Shown one piece after another: positions 43,876 to 52,964 of a stretch of 64,000 bases of DNA. The notes under the pieces were generated by a model. It searched no databases. It was given only the letters and a program-made list of their open reading frames with translations, and was not told where the DNA came from. The stretch comes from Liopterus haemorrhoidalis (Eukaryota > Arthropoda > Insecta > Coleoptera > Dytiscidae). Both the position numbers and the translations under genes were made by a program. Within the stretch, counting starts at the first letter, position 1. Each line of letters opens with the position of its first letter. The stretch is taken from assembly GCA_963971575.1 (NCBI GenBank), contig OZ020622.1, positions 4,936,279-5,000,278 of the forward strand. The letters run 5' to 3'.

Positions 43876-45235
43876 TAAAATATTGATGTGAAGTGTGGAT
43901 TTTCATACATTTCAAGGCTTTGTAGGCATTTAGTAAGTGTCAGAAGCCAACATAATGCTGGATGTCTAAGAATATTTATTCCTCTTTGATACCTTAAAAA
44001 CAAAAATTTAAAGTAATTCAAACAATAAGTTGAATCATAACGTATAATAGTATAATAATATAACTGAACATTACGCTCTACAGTGTAGAGTGTAGTGTGG
44101 TCTTTATATGCGTAGATTCTACACGTATCAACTCTTTTCAGCTGTAAAATTTTTTTATTATATTTTTTATTTCAAAAAAAGACACACTATTTTAACTATA
44201 AATACAAAAAATCCATAACATTATTAGCCATAATTTAACCATGAATTAAAAAAATAATAAATTTTTTCAAAAACACAATATGATCAAAAATTCCTCTCGT
44301 ACTTTTCCGGCTCAGATCAATATACATTACCTATAATTTTTTCAGATTTTTTGTTTAACCCTTTTTGGTAAAAGGTTGCGAGATAAGAGCTTTTGCACAT
44401 TTTTGGTTAAATTCGTGTTAAAAGAAACGAATTTCAAAAAACTATCCATCATTCTGTAATCTACGTCTTAAGAGCTTTCTTTTGATACCACACAACACAT
44501 TTTTTTTTTTTTTTTTTCAACGACAATAAAAATCGACATTTTTCGAAAAATTTATCTGATCAAAAATTCCTGTTGAACTATTTCGGTTCCCATCAATGTT
44601 CATTACGGAGATTTTTTTTAGATTTTTAGGTCAATCCCTTTGGGAGATAGGGTGGGGTTTTTTTAACATTTTTGGCAAAAATCCAATAAAAAAAATTGAT
44701 TTTTCAAAAATAAAAATTTGTTGATCCACGTATTAAGAGGTTTCATTTGGTATGCCATTTATTAGAAAATATTTATTTTTTTATTAAATACATATTTGTT
44801 TTTTTTTCTTTTTTTTTTATCCCGCGCTGTATTTTTTGACCTCTCTATAGTTTTCCTATATGTGGGACAAAAAGTTGTACAAGTATGCCAAATTTCAACT
44901 TTTTATGTTCAGCCGTTTGGCTACAATTTCTACCGTACAGAGAGACAGACACATGCAGAGCCGCAGTAAGGAAAACTTGCGCTAGGGGCGAAACTGCGTT
45001 TTGACGCCCTTGGCAAATAATTCCAAGTAATGAGCAAAAAAAAAGGTCCTCACCTCGCTAATTCCAAGTGAAGAGCAAAAAAAAAAGGTCCTCACTTTCG
45101 CAATGTGGCGCCCCTTAGTCAAGCTCATCGGCGCCCTTTTCCTTAGTGCGCTATGGGCCATCGCCCCCCCCCCTTCTGTGCCTCTGGACACATGAGTGAT
45201 GTTATAGGGTTTTTTGGGGGTCATACCTACAAAAC
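43876..45235 (-). repeat. R1 composite repeat (18446-like subfamily), minus strand
   Basis: The 3' tail (GATGTGAAGTGTGGATTTTC) is at 43876-43941 and the body resumes at about 44090 with CTCTACAGTGTAGAGTGTAG. The 5' region (GCCGTTTGGCTACAATTTCT at 44914) and terminus ATACCTACAAAACC follow at 45225-45235. It is interrupted by the hAT MITE at 44956-45186, and the terminus itself is split by the element at 45236-46319; the last bases reappear at 46320 (TACAAAAAACCCTAAAAACG). Confidence 0.72.
44956..45186. mobile_element. hAT MITE (CAGAGCCGC type), copy 2
   Basis: Starts CAGAGCCGCAGTAAGGAAAA and ends GTGCCTCTG. GACACATG flanks both sides exactly (44948-44955 and 45187-45194), a perfect 8-bp duplication. 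The interior has two units of the shared minisatellite (GAGCAAAAAAAAAGGTCCTC) and a C-run. Confidence 0.93.
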
Positions 45236-45690
45236 CAGGGCTTCGAACCGGAACTGAACCTAAAACCGAAAACCGAAAAAAACCGTTATTTTGGTCGGAA
45301 CGAAAACCGGAACTGAACCGAAAAAAAATATCGGTTTATTTCGGTTCAGATAATGTTTATGTAAGTGAATATAAAATACATTTTATTTAAGATTATTTTT
45401 TAAACTGATGAGCAGAAAAAAATCGTAATTCGTAATTTTTTTAACTGATAAGTAAGAAAAAGAATTGCGCTTCTATTATTTCGGGGGGGGATGCCCAAAA
45501 CCCCTCCACACCCGGTAGATACCTTGGTATAATTATCACAAAATAAGGAATAAAATGTTCTTCTAAATTATAGTAGAAAATAAATTTCTAATACAAATAA
45601 AAGCATTTAAAAATTTATCACTCGGAACTGAACCGAAAACCGAAAAAAACCGTTATTTTTGCCGGAACGAAAACCGGAACCGAACTGATA

Positions 45691-46254
45691 ACGGGTGTTT
45701 TTTTTAGAGGTATAGAACTTTAAATTGCAATAAAACAACGATGGATTATTCGATTGACATGAATTTTTTTTTATTCGAAAGATAATCTTGTGGCATTACA
45801 TTAAATCATACCAACAAGACGGCGCAACATGTCACACAGCTCGTGATACAATCGATTTATTGAAAGACACGTTTGGTGACCGCCTAATTTCACGTTTTGG
45901 ACCTGTGAATTGGCCTCCAAGATCTTGTGATTTAACACCGCTGGACTACTTTCTGTGGGGCTATGTAAAGTCATTGGTCTATGCGGATAAGCCACAAACG
46001 CTTGACCATTTGGAAGACAACATTCGCCGTGTTATTGCCGATATACGGCCACAAATGTTGGAAAAAGTCATCGAAAATTGGACGTCCAGATTGGACTACA
46101 TCCGAGCCAGCCGTGGCGGTCATATGCCAGAAATCATATTTAAAATGTAATGCCACAAGATTATCTTTCGAATAAAAAAAATTCATGTCAATCGAATAAT
46201 CCATCGTTATTTTATTGCAATTTAAAGTTCTATACCTCTAAAAAAAACACCCAT
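45691..46254 (+). mobile_element. DD41D (rosa-type) mariner relative with long inverted repeats
   Basis: Nearly perfect inverted repeats of about 118 bp (left ACGGGTGTTTTTTTTAGAGG...; right mirrored) are flanked by TA (45689-45690, 46255-46256). The centre keeps only the 3' part of the transposase gene. The element is therefore internally deleted but its ends look recent. Confidence 0.9.
45800..46150 (+). pseudogene. C-terminal part of DD41D transposase
   Basis: The open frame reads from SYQQDGATCHTARDT (second catalytic Asp) to PPRSCDLTPLDYFLWGYVK (third Asp); 41 residues separate them, which defines the DD41D (rosa) group of the mariner family. It continues to the normal-looking C-terminus RASRGGHMPEIIFKM and TAA at 46148-46150, which lies within the right inverted repeat. 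The N-terminal DNA-binding region and first Asp have been deleted, so it cannot catalyse transposition by itself. Confidence 0.9.
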
Positions 46255-46329
46255 TATATATTTTTTTAATTGAACTGGAACGAAAACCGAAACGAAAAAA
46301 ATAACGGTTCGAAGCCCTGTACAAAAAAC

Positions 46330-48046
46330 CCTAAAAACGATTAATTGCAATTAAAAATTACTTAAAATCACTTATTTTTACATTACAGCCATTTATTTAA
46401 AGTTTCTAGGTCAGATTTGGAAAAAAATATGTTGTTTTTTCAAAGAGATGGCATTAATATATCCAAAAAACAATAAATTAATTTTTTTTTAAATTGGACA
46501 GGAGACATTTTGAAAATAATCTCCTCAATTAATTAGTAGATATGGTGGCTTCATCATGTGTGTATAGCGTACCTCTTACTCCCATAAATTTACAAAATTT
46601 TCCCGTTAAATTTTAATTTCGCCCTCAAAAAAGTATATCAATATAGTATTTAAGACCCAGTGAAACGTTTTTTGGTATTAGTTTTTCGCGATGTGTGAAA
46701 ATAAAATTGTAATCTTGAAGAAAAATTTGCATATTTTTATGATGACATTAGCCATTTTAGAACGCGATCAGTAGCGCCAAAGATGTGGTGACAAGTTTAA
46801 TTAAGTGATAAGGAAACAAATTACGTTTGTGAAATGTTATAAACAAATGTGAAATGTTATAAACAAATGGTGTAAATCTGTGATGTGGATTACTTTTTGG
46901 ATACCATGGAGGTGGAGAGAACATCAATGGATATTAAGGTTATTTTTTTTGATTTTTCCTATATACAGTTAAGATTTTGTTGGATTTGAGGAAAAATGCA
47001 TCTGGGAATCATTTCAAAAATGACGGTCTAGATCTTGGAAGATTTATTTTATAATATCTGACAGATATTGGTCGTTTCATGCGAGTTCTGTCCCAATATT
47101 GCAAGTATAGATTTGATAAGAATACTTTACGTTCGGAAATGTAAAAAATAAAAAATAAATTGAAGTCAACATGAAAGGATTATTTGTAAAAATTTTAAAG
47201 TAAATTGCTTTTTTTAATGTTTCTCTTTTATTTAGTAAGGTGTGTAATTTCATCACTTACACTCAAATAGAATTACTAAGAAATATATTTTTAAACAAAT
47301 CCAACATCGTCTAAGTTCATTATTTCTTGGAAAGTAAAATTGTTTTATACAAGGGTTATGTTAGAATGCTTGATAAAAAGAAAATCAGGTAGGCATTGAA
47401 ATACAAAAGTATAGTCGGATTGCTGATAAGTGACTGTTCGTTGTTACAAGTATCGATATTCAATACTATATGCTTTCTCTGTCTATATCATTATAATTAT
47501 TTGCATACCCATAGTAACGTAAGTGATCCAAGTTGACAATTAACGTTCAAAATTATTTGAATAATAAACAAAGCATTAGAAAGAAACAGCATGATTCGTA
47601 GATATCTTTACCAATTAGAACGCGAAAATAAATTTACAGCAGTACTCAAACAAACAAAATTATTAATTGTAAGGTTATAATTATAAAAAAGGAAAAATTT
47701 ATATTCATACGTAAATTTTGGATTATAATTTGTTGTTTATTCTAGCAGATTTAAAATTAAAGTTTGTGAATTTAATAATTGGCCGCAAGCCATATTTTAA
47801 TTAATATTTATTACCAGACACTGACAGTTAAGACAAATAACAAAAAACATTTTTAAAATCGCTGAAGAATGGTAACTAGACACATTGGATATCTCAGTCT
47901 ACATCGTAGAGAACGTTTACAGTGTATGCCTTTACATAACCTAACAAAATGTCATCTTTTAGTAAAAATCTAGGACAGCAGAATTAATAAAACGATAATA
48001 GATAATAAACATTTTACGTAGACGCCGTAGTTGGTTTAAAGACACA
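46330..48046. other. AT-rich non-coding stretch with one old repeat
   Basis: 46640-46805 is the inverted relative of 18040-18240 (AAGACCCAGTGAAACG, GTTTTTCGCGATGTG). The rest, including the short ATGGAGGTGGAGAGAACATC at about 46907, shows no recognisable gene. Confidence 0.35.
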
Positions 48047-48641
48047 GGGGTACGTTCCAAAACCTATGGAGTTTACTCTAAACTTAACTCTAAGTTTAGT
48101 AAGATCGTTCCAAAGCATTCGAGTTTCCGGTTTGAGTTAACACTAGAGTTTACTCTTTTAACTCTGCTTGCAAGGTGGGTAATATTTACTCCCATGCGCA
48201 GAATGCGTACGCATGTAATGTAAGTTTTGACATATCGAAATTAACAGATATTAATTATGGAAAACAGGAATTATGGAAAAAAATTAATAGAAATTCAAGA
48301 TTCTGAAATAAAAAGAAATTATTTTACTTAATTATAAATTGGTATTTATGATACAATAGTTTGTAAATATTTATTAAAATTACCGTTAATAGATATACGT
48401 TGTCGAACAGTTGTTGACTCAAATCAGCAGCAATAATACATACTTCCCTCATCTTTTTATGCATCACTATTTAAAGATATTAATAATTATTTTAAGTAAT
48501 ATGTCGTGTTGACAATATTTTAGCGGGAATTTTCATATAAGCACTCCTAACCTTAACAACGCCGTTCCAAAACCAGATCACATGACCACATTATCTTTGA
48601 GTAAACTCGAACTCCAAGATTTAAGTTTTGGAACGTACCCC
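48047..48641. mobile_element. Inverted-repeat element (GGGGTACGTTCCAAAAC type)
   Basis: Ends GGGGTACGTTCCAAAACC and AAGTTTTGGAACGTACCCC are inverted repeats, and further GTTCCAAA/GTTCCAAAAC motifs and GAGTTTACTC/GAGTAAACTC motifs lie just inside each end. No coding region. The target duplication is not clear, so the superfamily is open (PIF/Harbinger-like ends are possible). Confidence 0.75.
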
Positions 48642-49159
48642 AGCTGTCGCACTAATCGTAACGTACTAATTTCCTTAGCTGTAAACGCTGCCGTGAATGT
48701 TAAAACTATCTACTTAACTTATTCACAACGCATAGTGAATAGTCTACTAATTTAAAGAGCTCTGAACAAAGCTTTATTCTCAATAAATCTATCGTGACCC
48801 TGGTATGAGTATTTCTTCTAGTTTCCATCTCGAGTTCCTTTTTTTTTAATGTATTTTTATGACGAAATATAGAATGATTTATATATTTCTTCTAAATTAT
48901 TTTCACACGGTTTCAATCGGTTTAGCACATTTTCTCATGTAAGATAATACTTGTAAACACGACTTTATTGAATAACTATATTTGTTTTCCCGTACTAATC
49001 TCCGTTTTCAAACATTACTCACGTATTGCTAGAACACTGTAACATTATTTATCTAATCACCTGAATAACTTGTTATGGCTCGAAATGTTTTTTGTGACTA
49101 CGATATCATTGCTAACATCTATATTATAAGATATACGGAATAGGTTAAATTAGCAAGGA

Positions 49160-49376
49160 CCCATTTGATACCCTACTCAGAATTTTAAAAAAATATTTTT
49201 TTTTCGATGAGCATATATTTGTTTATATTTTTAGGGGGATATGTTTTTTAGATGTTTTAGTATTTTTGCTATGTGCGGGTCAGAGTTGTATAAGCATGCC
49301 AAATTTCAACTCTCTAAGTTTAGCCATTTGGCTACAATTTTTACCGAACAGACAGACGACAAAATGACGGTATATG
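49160..49376 (-). repeat. R1 composite repeat, 5' part, left of a 3.5-kb insertion
   Basis: Minus-strand R1 from TTGATACCCTACTCAGAATT through TAGCCATTTGGCTACAATTT to GACAGACGACAAAATGACGG. The terminal bases reappear at 52926-52961 (AAGGGTTTTTTGGTCATACC, TACAAAACCC), so the copy has been split there. Confidence 0.78.
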
Positions 49377-50139
49377 GAAATCAGCGAAACAGTGCAGTTG
49401 CGTCACTCGAAACGTCACAAAAAAAATGTGACGTCAGGTTTAGTACGTTTACATTCATCTATTTAACGAATGTAATATTTGTACGCTGTCACTTGTATCG
49501 AAATGAAATGAAAATATAAGAATAAGAACAGAATAGAAACAAATAAACTATTCTAATAGGCAAAATAGTTCTACAAAGGACTGATATGATCCAAAAATAT
49601 GATATATAAAAATAAGTTGAATATAACCTAAAAACTATGCAGTACACACAAAATCAAATAATAACTCAAAACTGCTAAATAAACAACAAACTAAATAAAA
49701 AAGGTTTTTAGAAATTACTATAAGTTAGATATTTGAACACAAGTCAGTATCAAACAATAGACGTATTATTAAATGACTAATGTAAACATCGTTTTATTCA
49801 GGGATACTAATACAAATGTCCCTATATTAAATAAACACCTTTAAAGTTTGTAAATCTTCAAAATGACTATCGAACACAAACTAAATATGACTTCAAAAGG
49901 TATGTTTTAGTAAAATAAAAGAGTAAAGAGCAATATTAGTCTAAAATTGATAACCTTGTTATGGTTATTAATGGAATATATGGAATATAAAGTCTGTTCC
50001 AAATGGTTAGGCGGAACTAGATTTTGCAATCTAGTTACTTTCATCGTTTAAATCGTCCTTTTCGGCCGTTTTGTTTAAGCTTTGTAAATCATCCCAGCAA
50101 ACATTTTTATCCGGACCAGTACTGGTAAAGCACATACTC

Positions 50140-50425
50140 GCCGGCATTGAAAGTAATGGGCCAGTGCTGGCATTTCGTACTGGGCCAGTACCCCGGTGTC
50201 CCGTGGCCCTTAGCTGGTCCATTGATGTATCAGTTGCTGGCCCAGCAACGGTAAAGTGCATTGAAAGTAATGGGCCAGTGCTGGCATTTCGCACTGGGCC
50301 AGTGCTGGCATTTCGCATTGGTCCAGTGCTGGCATTTTGCACTGGGCCAGTACCCCGGTGTCCCCGTGGCCGTTAGCTGGCCCATTGATGTATCAGTTGC
50401 TGGCCCAGCAACGGTAAAGTGCAAA
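50140..50425. repeat. GC-rich minisatellite (GGGCCAGTGCTGGCATTT)
   Basis: Short units of about 20-23 bp (GGCCAGTGCTGGCATTTCGC) occur four times around 50270-50350, inside a longer direct duplication (two copies of the CCAGTACCCCGGTGTCC and GATGTATCAGTTGCTGGCCC blocks, at about 50187-50255 and 50346-50415). Both strands are open over most of it, which is a by-product of composition. Confidence 0.8.
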
Positions 50426-50577
50426 ATAATCGCATTAGTTGCAAGATTTATTTCTGACAGACTAGTGCTTATATTATACCCACTCTCTAGTGTTTCAAAT
50501 GTAATATATGTGTACTTACCCAGTATTAAAATAAATTAATGGTTAGGTGCAAAATAAATACTCATTTGGCCATTTTC

Positions 50578-50723
50578 ACCATCGTTGAATAAATTTATTT
50601 AACAAGTAAAGTTGACAATATCGCATCGGTTTTAAACTATTAATGAAGAAATTAACATTGCTGTCAATAGAATGATGCGATATTGTTAACTTAAGTTGTT
50701 AAATAAATTTATTCAACGATGGT
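50578..50723. mobile_element. Palindromic MITE (146 bp)
   Basis: ACCATCGTTGAATAAATTTA at the left and TAAATTTATTCAACGATGGT at the right, extended inward to about 46 bp of imperfect inverted repeat (including TTGACAATATCGC / GCGATATTGTTAA). It is nested in the CCCAGCAAACA element; half of the same unit lies at 12383-12416. Confidence 0.8.
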
Positions 50724-52030
50724 AAAACTAGCCGATTGTAAATTGAATTAACAGTTATAATTTATTGATTTATTTATAAATATTAAATAAATATAATTTC
50801 AGGAATAACAGGAATTAGTTTATTTAATTTATTAATTTAATGAAGAATTTTAAGAAAATGGTTTTCTGCCATTTCGGTCAAACCAATTTCATCCTAAAGA
50901 TAAGGGGTGACTAATAATTTTCGCCAATATTCGTCTTGTATTATCTACCACATCTTTTCCCCCTGACTTGAAGAGTGCCAACCTAAAGAAATCATACTTG
51001 TTAAAATAAATTCAATAAACAAATTTTATAAGCATTAATGCTATAAGCTGTTCACTTTTGTAAGAACAAACTAGATCTGGTTATTTTGGTGATTTTTATA
51101 GTGTATTACTGACTTTTAGAAACTTGGTTATATTGTAAAAAAAGCTTTACAGTTTTGGATTAAGTTTGTATTATTTTAGGTTAGTATTATATTTACAAAA
51201 TATTTAAGATGTCACTATTCAAAAGGAAATATGACAAATTATATTTTTTAAATGACATATTTATAATCTTGTATCAGATTTATTAATAATTGAAAATTTT
51301 ATTACATGAAAAAAACTATGATTGAACTAAACTAAAAATTAAACAATTTAATATGAAATAGTTTGTGTAAACTACGTCCTTAAATCTAACAAAACACACA
51401 CAAATCACAATAAAAAACTGTATAATGCTCACAATCAATAACTATTCAAATACACATCTTTAAAAACTGTTCACCAACACGTCCCAACTTGAACTCACAG
51501 AATATCACTTGTACCGACCCTCGAAGGCCACGCCATTAGGGTGTTTTATGACTAAGAACGGTCAGACTTTTCAAATTATTACATTCAAAAAAAGTTATAA
51601 ACATAAGCACTGGCTCGCTAGAAATAACCTTGGATTAATACAAATAAGGAATGCTTATAAAATGCTGGTAAAGTACTTCGTATAGGCAGAGTGCGAAATA
51701 CAAATGTGAAGTACATTATTAATACTGGCATTGCACTTACTTTTGGTGCCAGCAATGTACCAGCGTAAAAGCAGTTTGCCGGCGTTCGGCCGTTAGTTCA
51801 ATGTTTGCTGGGATACTTACAATAAACATTTTTTTGTTAAGGTTAATATCATTTTAAAATGTCATTTTCTTTATATTTTGATTTTTTGTGTCATTCTTGA
51901 TACAAATTTCCCATTACTTATTTTTTGTCATTGAAATATGTAAAAAAAATTATTTAATTTTGACATATGTCATTCGTTTCCATGGTTTCATTGTTGGAAT
52001 TTTAAATTTTGACATTCCAACGTGAAAAAT

Positions 52031-52185
52031 GCCGACCGGCGTAGCGTAGTGGTAACTCATGTGCTCTGCGTTGCTAAGGTCTCGGGTTCGAATCCCGTTC
52101 AGGCATGGACATTTTCAAGAATAAAAAATTGTGCTGGCTAATTGCCACAGCAGCAAAGGCCATAAAATTAAAAAAAAAAAAAAAA
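52031..52185 (+). repeat. SINE1 (tRNA-derived), with duplication and empty site nearby
   Basis: Starts GCCGACCGGCGTAGCGTAG, with A-box-like TAGCGTAGTGGTAACTC, B box GGGTTCGAATCCCG, body GTGCTGGCTAATTGCCACAG and a pure A tail. AACGTGAAAAATG flanks it on both sides. Copy C of the host element has a single CCAACGTGAAAAATGAAATA here, the unoccupied site. Confidence 0.96.
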
Positions 52186-52282
52186 CGTGAAAAATGAAAT
52201 AACCCAAGCAAGGTCCCTTCTCGTGACAACCTAAAAGAACTAAATTCCCATTTAGTTCCGCCTAACCGTTTGGAACAGACCA

Positions 52283-52684
52283 GTCTGTTCCAAACGGTTA
52301 AGCGGAACTAGATTTTGCAATCTAGTTACTTTCATCGCTTAAATCGTGCTTTTCGGTCGTTTTGTTTAAGCTTTGTAAATCATACTTACAATTAACATTT
52401 TTTGGTTAAGGTTAATATCATTTTAAAATGTCATTTTCTTTATATTTTGATATTTTGTGCATTCTTAATACAAATTTCCCATTTATTTATTTTTTTGTCA
52501 TTAAAATTTGTAAAAAAAAATAATTTAATTTTGACATGTCATTCGTTTCTATGGTTTCATTGTTGGAATTTTAAATTTTGACATGCCAACGTGAAAAATG
52601 AAATAACCCCAGCAAGGTCCCTTCTCGTGACAACCTAAAAGAACGAAAATCCTATTTAGTTCCGCTTAACCGTTTGGAACAGAC
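52283..52684. mobile_element. GTCTGTTCC element, copy C (uninterrupted)
   Basis: Starts GTCTGTTCCAAACGGTTAAG and ends CTTAACCGTTTGGAACAGAC; 402 bp, non-coding. It is separated from copy B by two bases and has the same orientation, so the pair is either a tandem duplication or an insertion at the end of copy B. Confidence 0.9.
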
Positions 52685-52925
52685 TGTATAACTTTATTTA
52701 TGTTTGTGACATACACAATTTTTTTATATCATTATATTAATTTATACATCATGTCAAATCGTATCTCTATGGTTACCTATATAAAATACCCGCGTGAGTG
52801 TATATCCTAACAATAATTCACATACAAAAAAAAATCGATTTAGTTATTTTTTCGCCACTAAGTTTGTCATTGAAGTTATGACGCAAAATGACGAACTGCG
52901 CTGTTTCAGCGACTGAGCTAAATAA

Positions 52926-52961
52926 GGGTTTTTTGGTCATACCTACAAAACCCTAAAAACA
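52926..52961 (-). repeat. R1 composite repeat, terminal piece right of the 3.5-kb insertion
   Basis: AAGGGTTTTTTGGTCATACC followed by TACAAAACCCTAAAAA is the R1 5' terminus on the minus strand and continues the part that stops at 49376. Confidence 0.75.
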
Positions 52962-52964
52962 CCC

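Larger units (their letters stand above)
45236..46319. mobile_element. hAT-like element made of CCGAAA/GGAAC motifs
   Basis: Ends CAGGGCTTCGAACCG and CGGTTCGAAGCCCTG are perfect inverted repeats; flanking TACAAAAC and TACAAAAA are an 8-bp duplication with one change. Subterminal sequence on both sides is built from repeated AACCGAAAACCGAAAA-type motifs. It is split by the DD41D element at 45691-46254. Without that insert it is about 520 bp and non-coding. Confidence 0.9.
50093..51812. mobile_element. CCCAGCAAACA element, 1.7-kb copy
   Basis: Ends CCCAGCAAACATTTTTATCC and GTTCAATGTTTGCTGGG are inverted repeats; copy C lacks it (AAATCATACTTAC), so AT was duplicated on insertion. It has GC-rich minisatellite near the left end, a nested palindromic MITE at 50578-50723 and long AT-rich sequence with no recognisable protein. 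Related: 24416-24747 and 12383-12617. Confidence 0.85.
49992..52280. mobile_element. GTCTGTTCC element, copy B, with two nested insertions
   Basis: Left GTCTGTTCCAAATGGTTAGG and right CCTAACCGTTTGGAACAGAC are inverted repeats. The left part has the palindrome AACTAGATTTTGCAATCTAGTT. It contains the CCCAGCAAACA element (50093-51812) and a SINE1 (52031-52185). Comparison with the adjacent intact copy C shows both empty sites. Confidence 0.88.
49377..52922. mobile_element. Large inverted-repeat insertion splitting R1 (tentative)
   Basis: Just inside the two R1 halves are imperfect inverted repeats: CAGCGAAACAGTGCAGTTGC on the left and, inverted, CGCTGAAACAGCGCAGTTCG on the right, followed on both sides by GTCA. 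They suggest one element of about 3.5 kb that has since received the GTCTGTTCC elements described below. No transposase is seen. Confidence 0.45.

Noticed and set aside
43833..44021. Minus-strand open frame starting near 44021
   Set aside because: It covers the R1 3' tail and shows no conserved residues.
50031..50376. Overlapping open frames on both strands with repeated NASTGP- or GPVLAF-type peptides
   Set aside because: They arise from the GC-rich minisatellite, which lacks stop codons in several frames.
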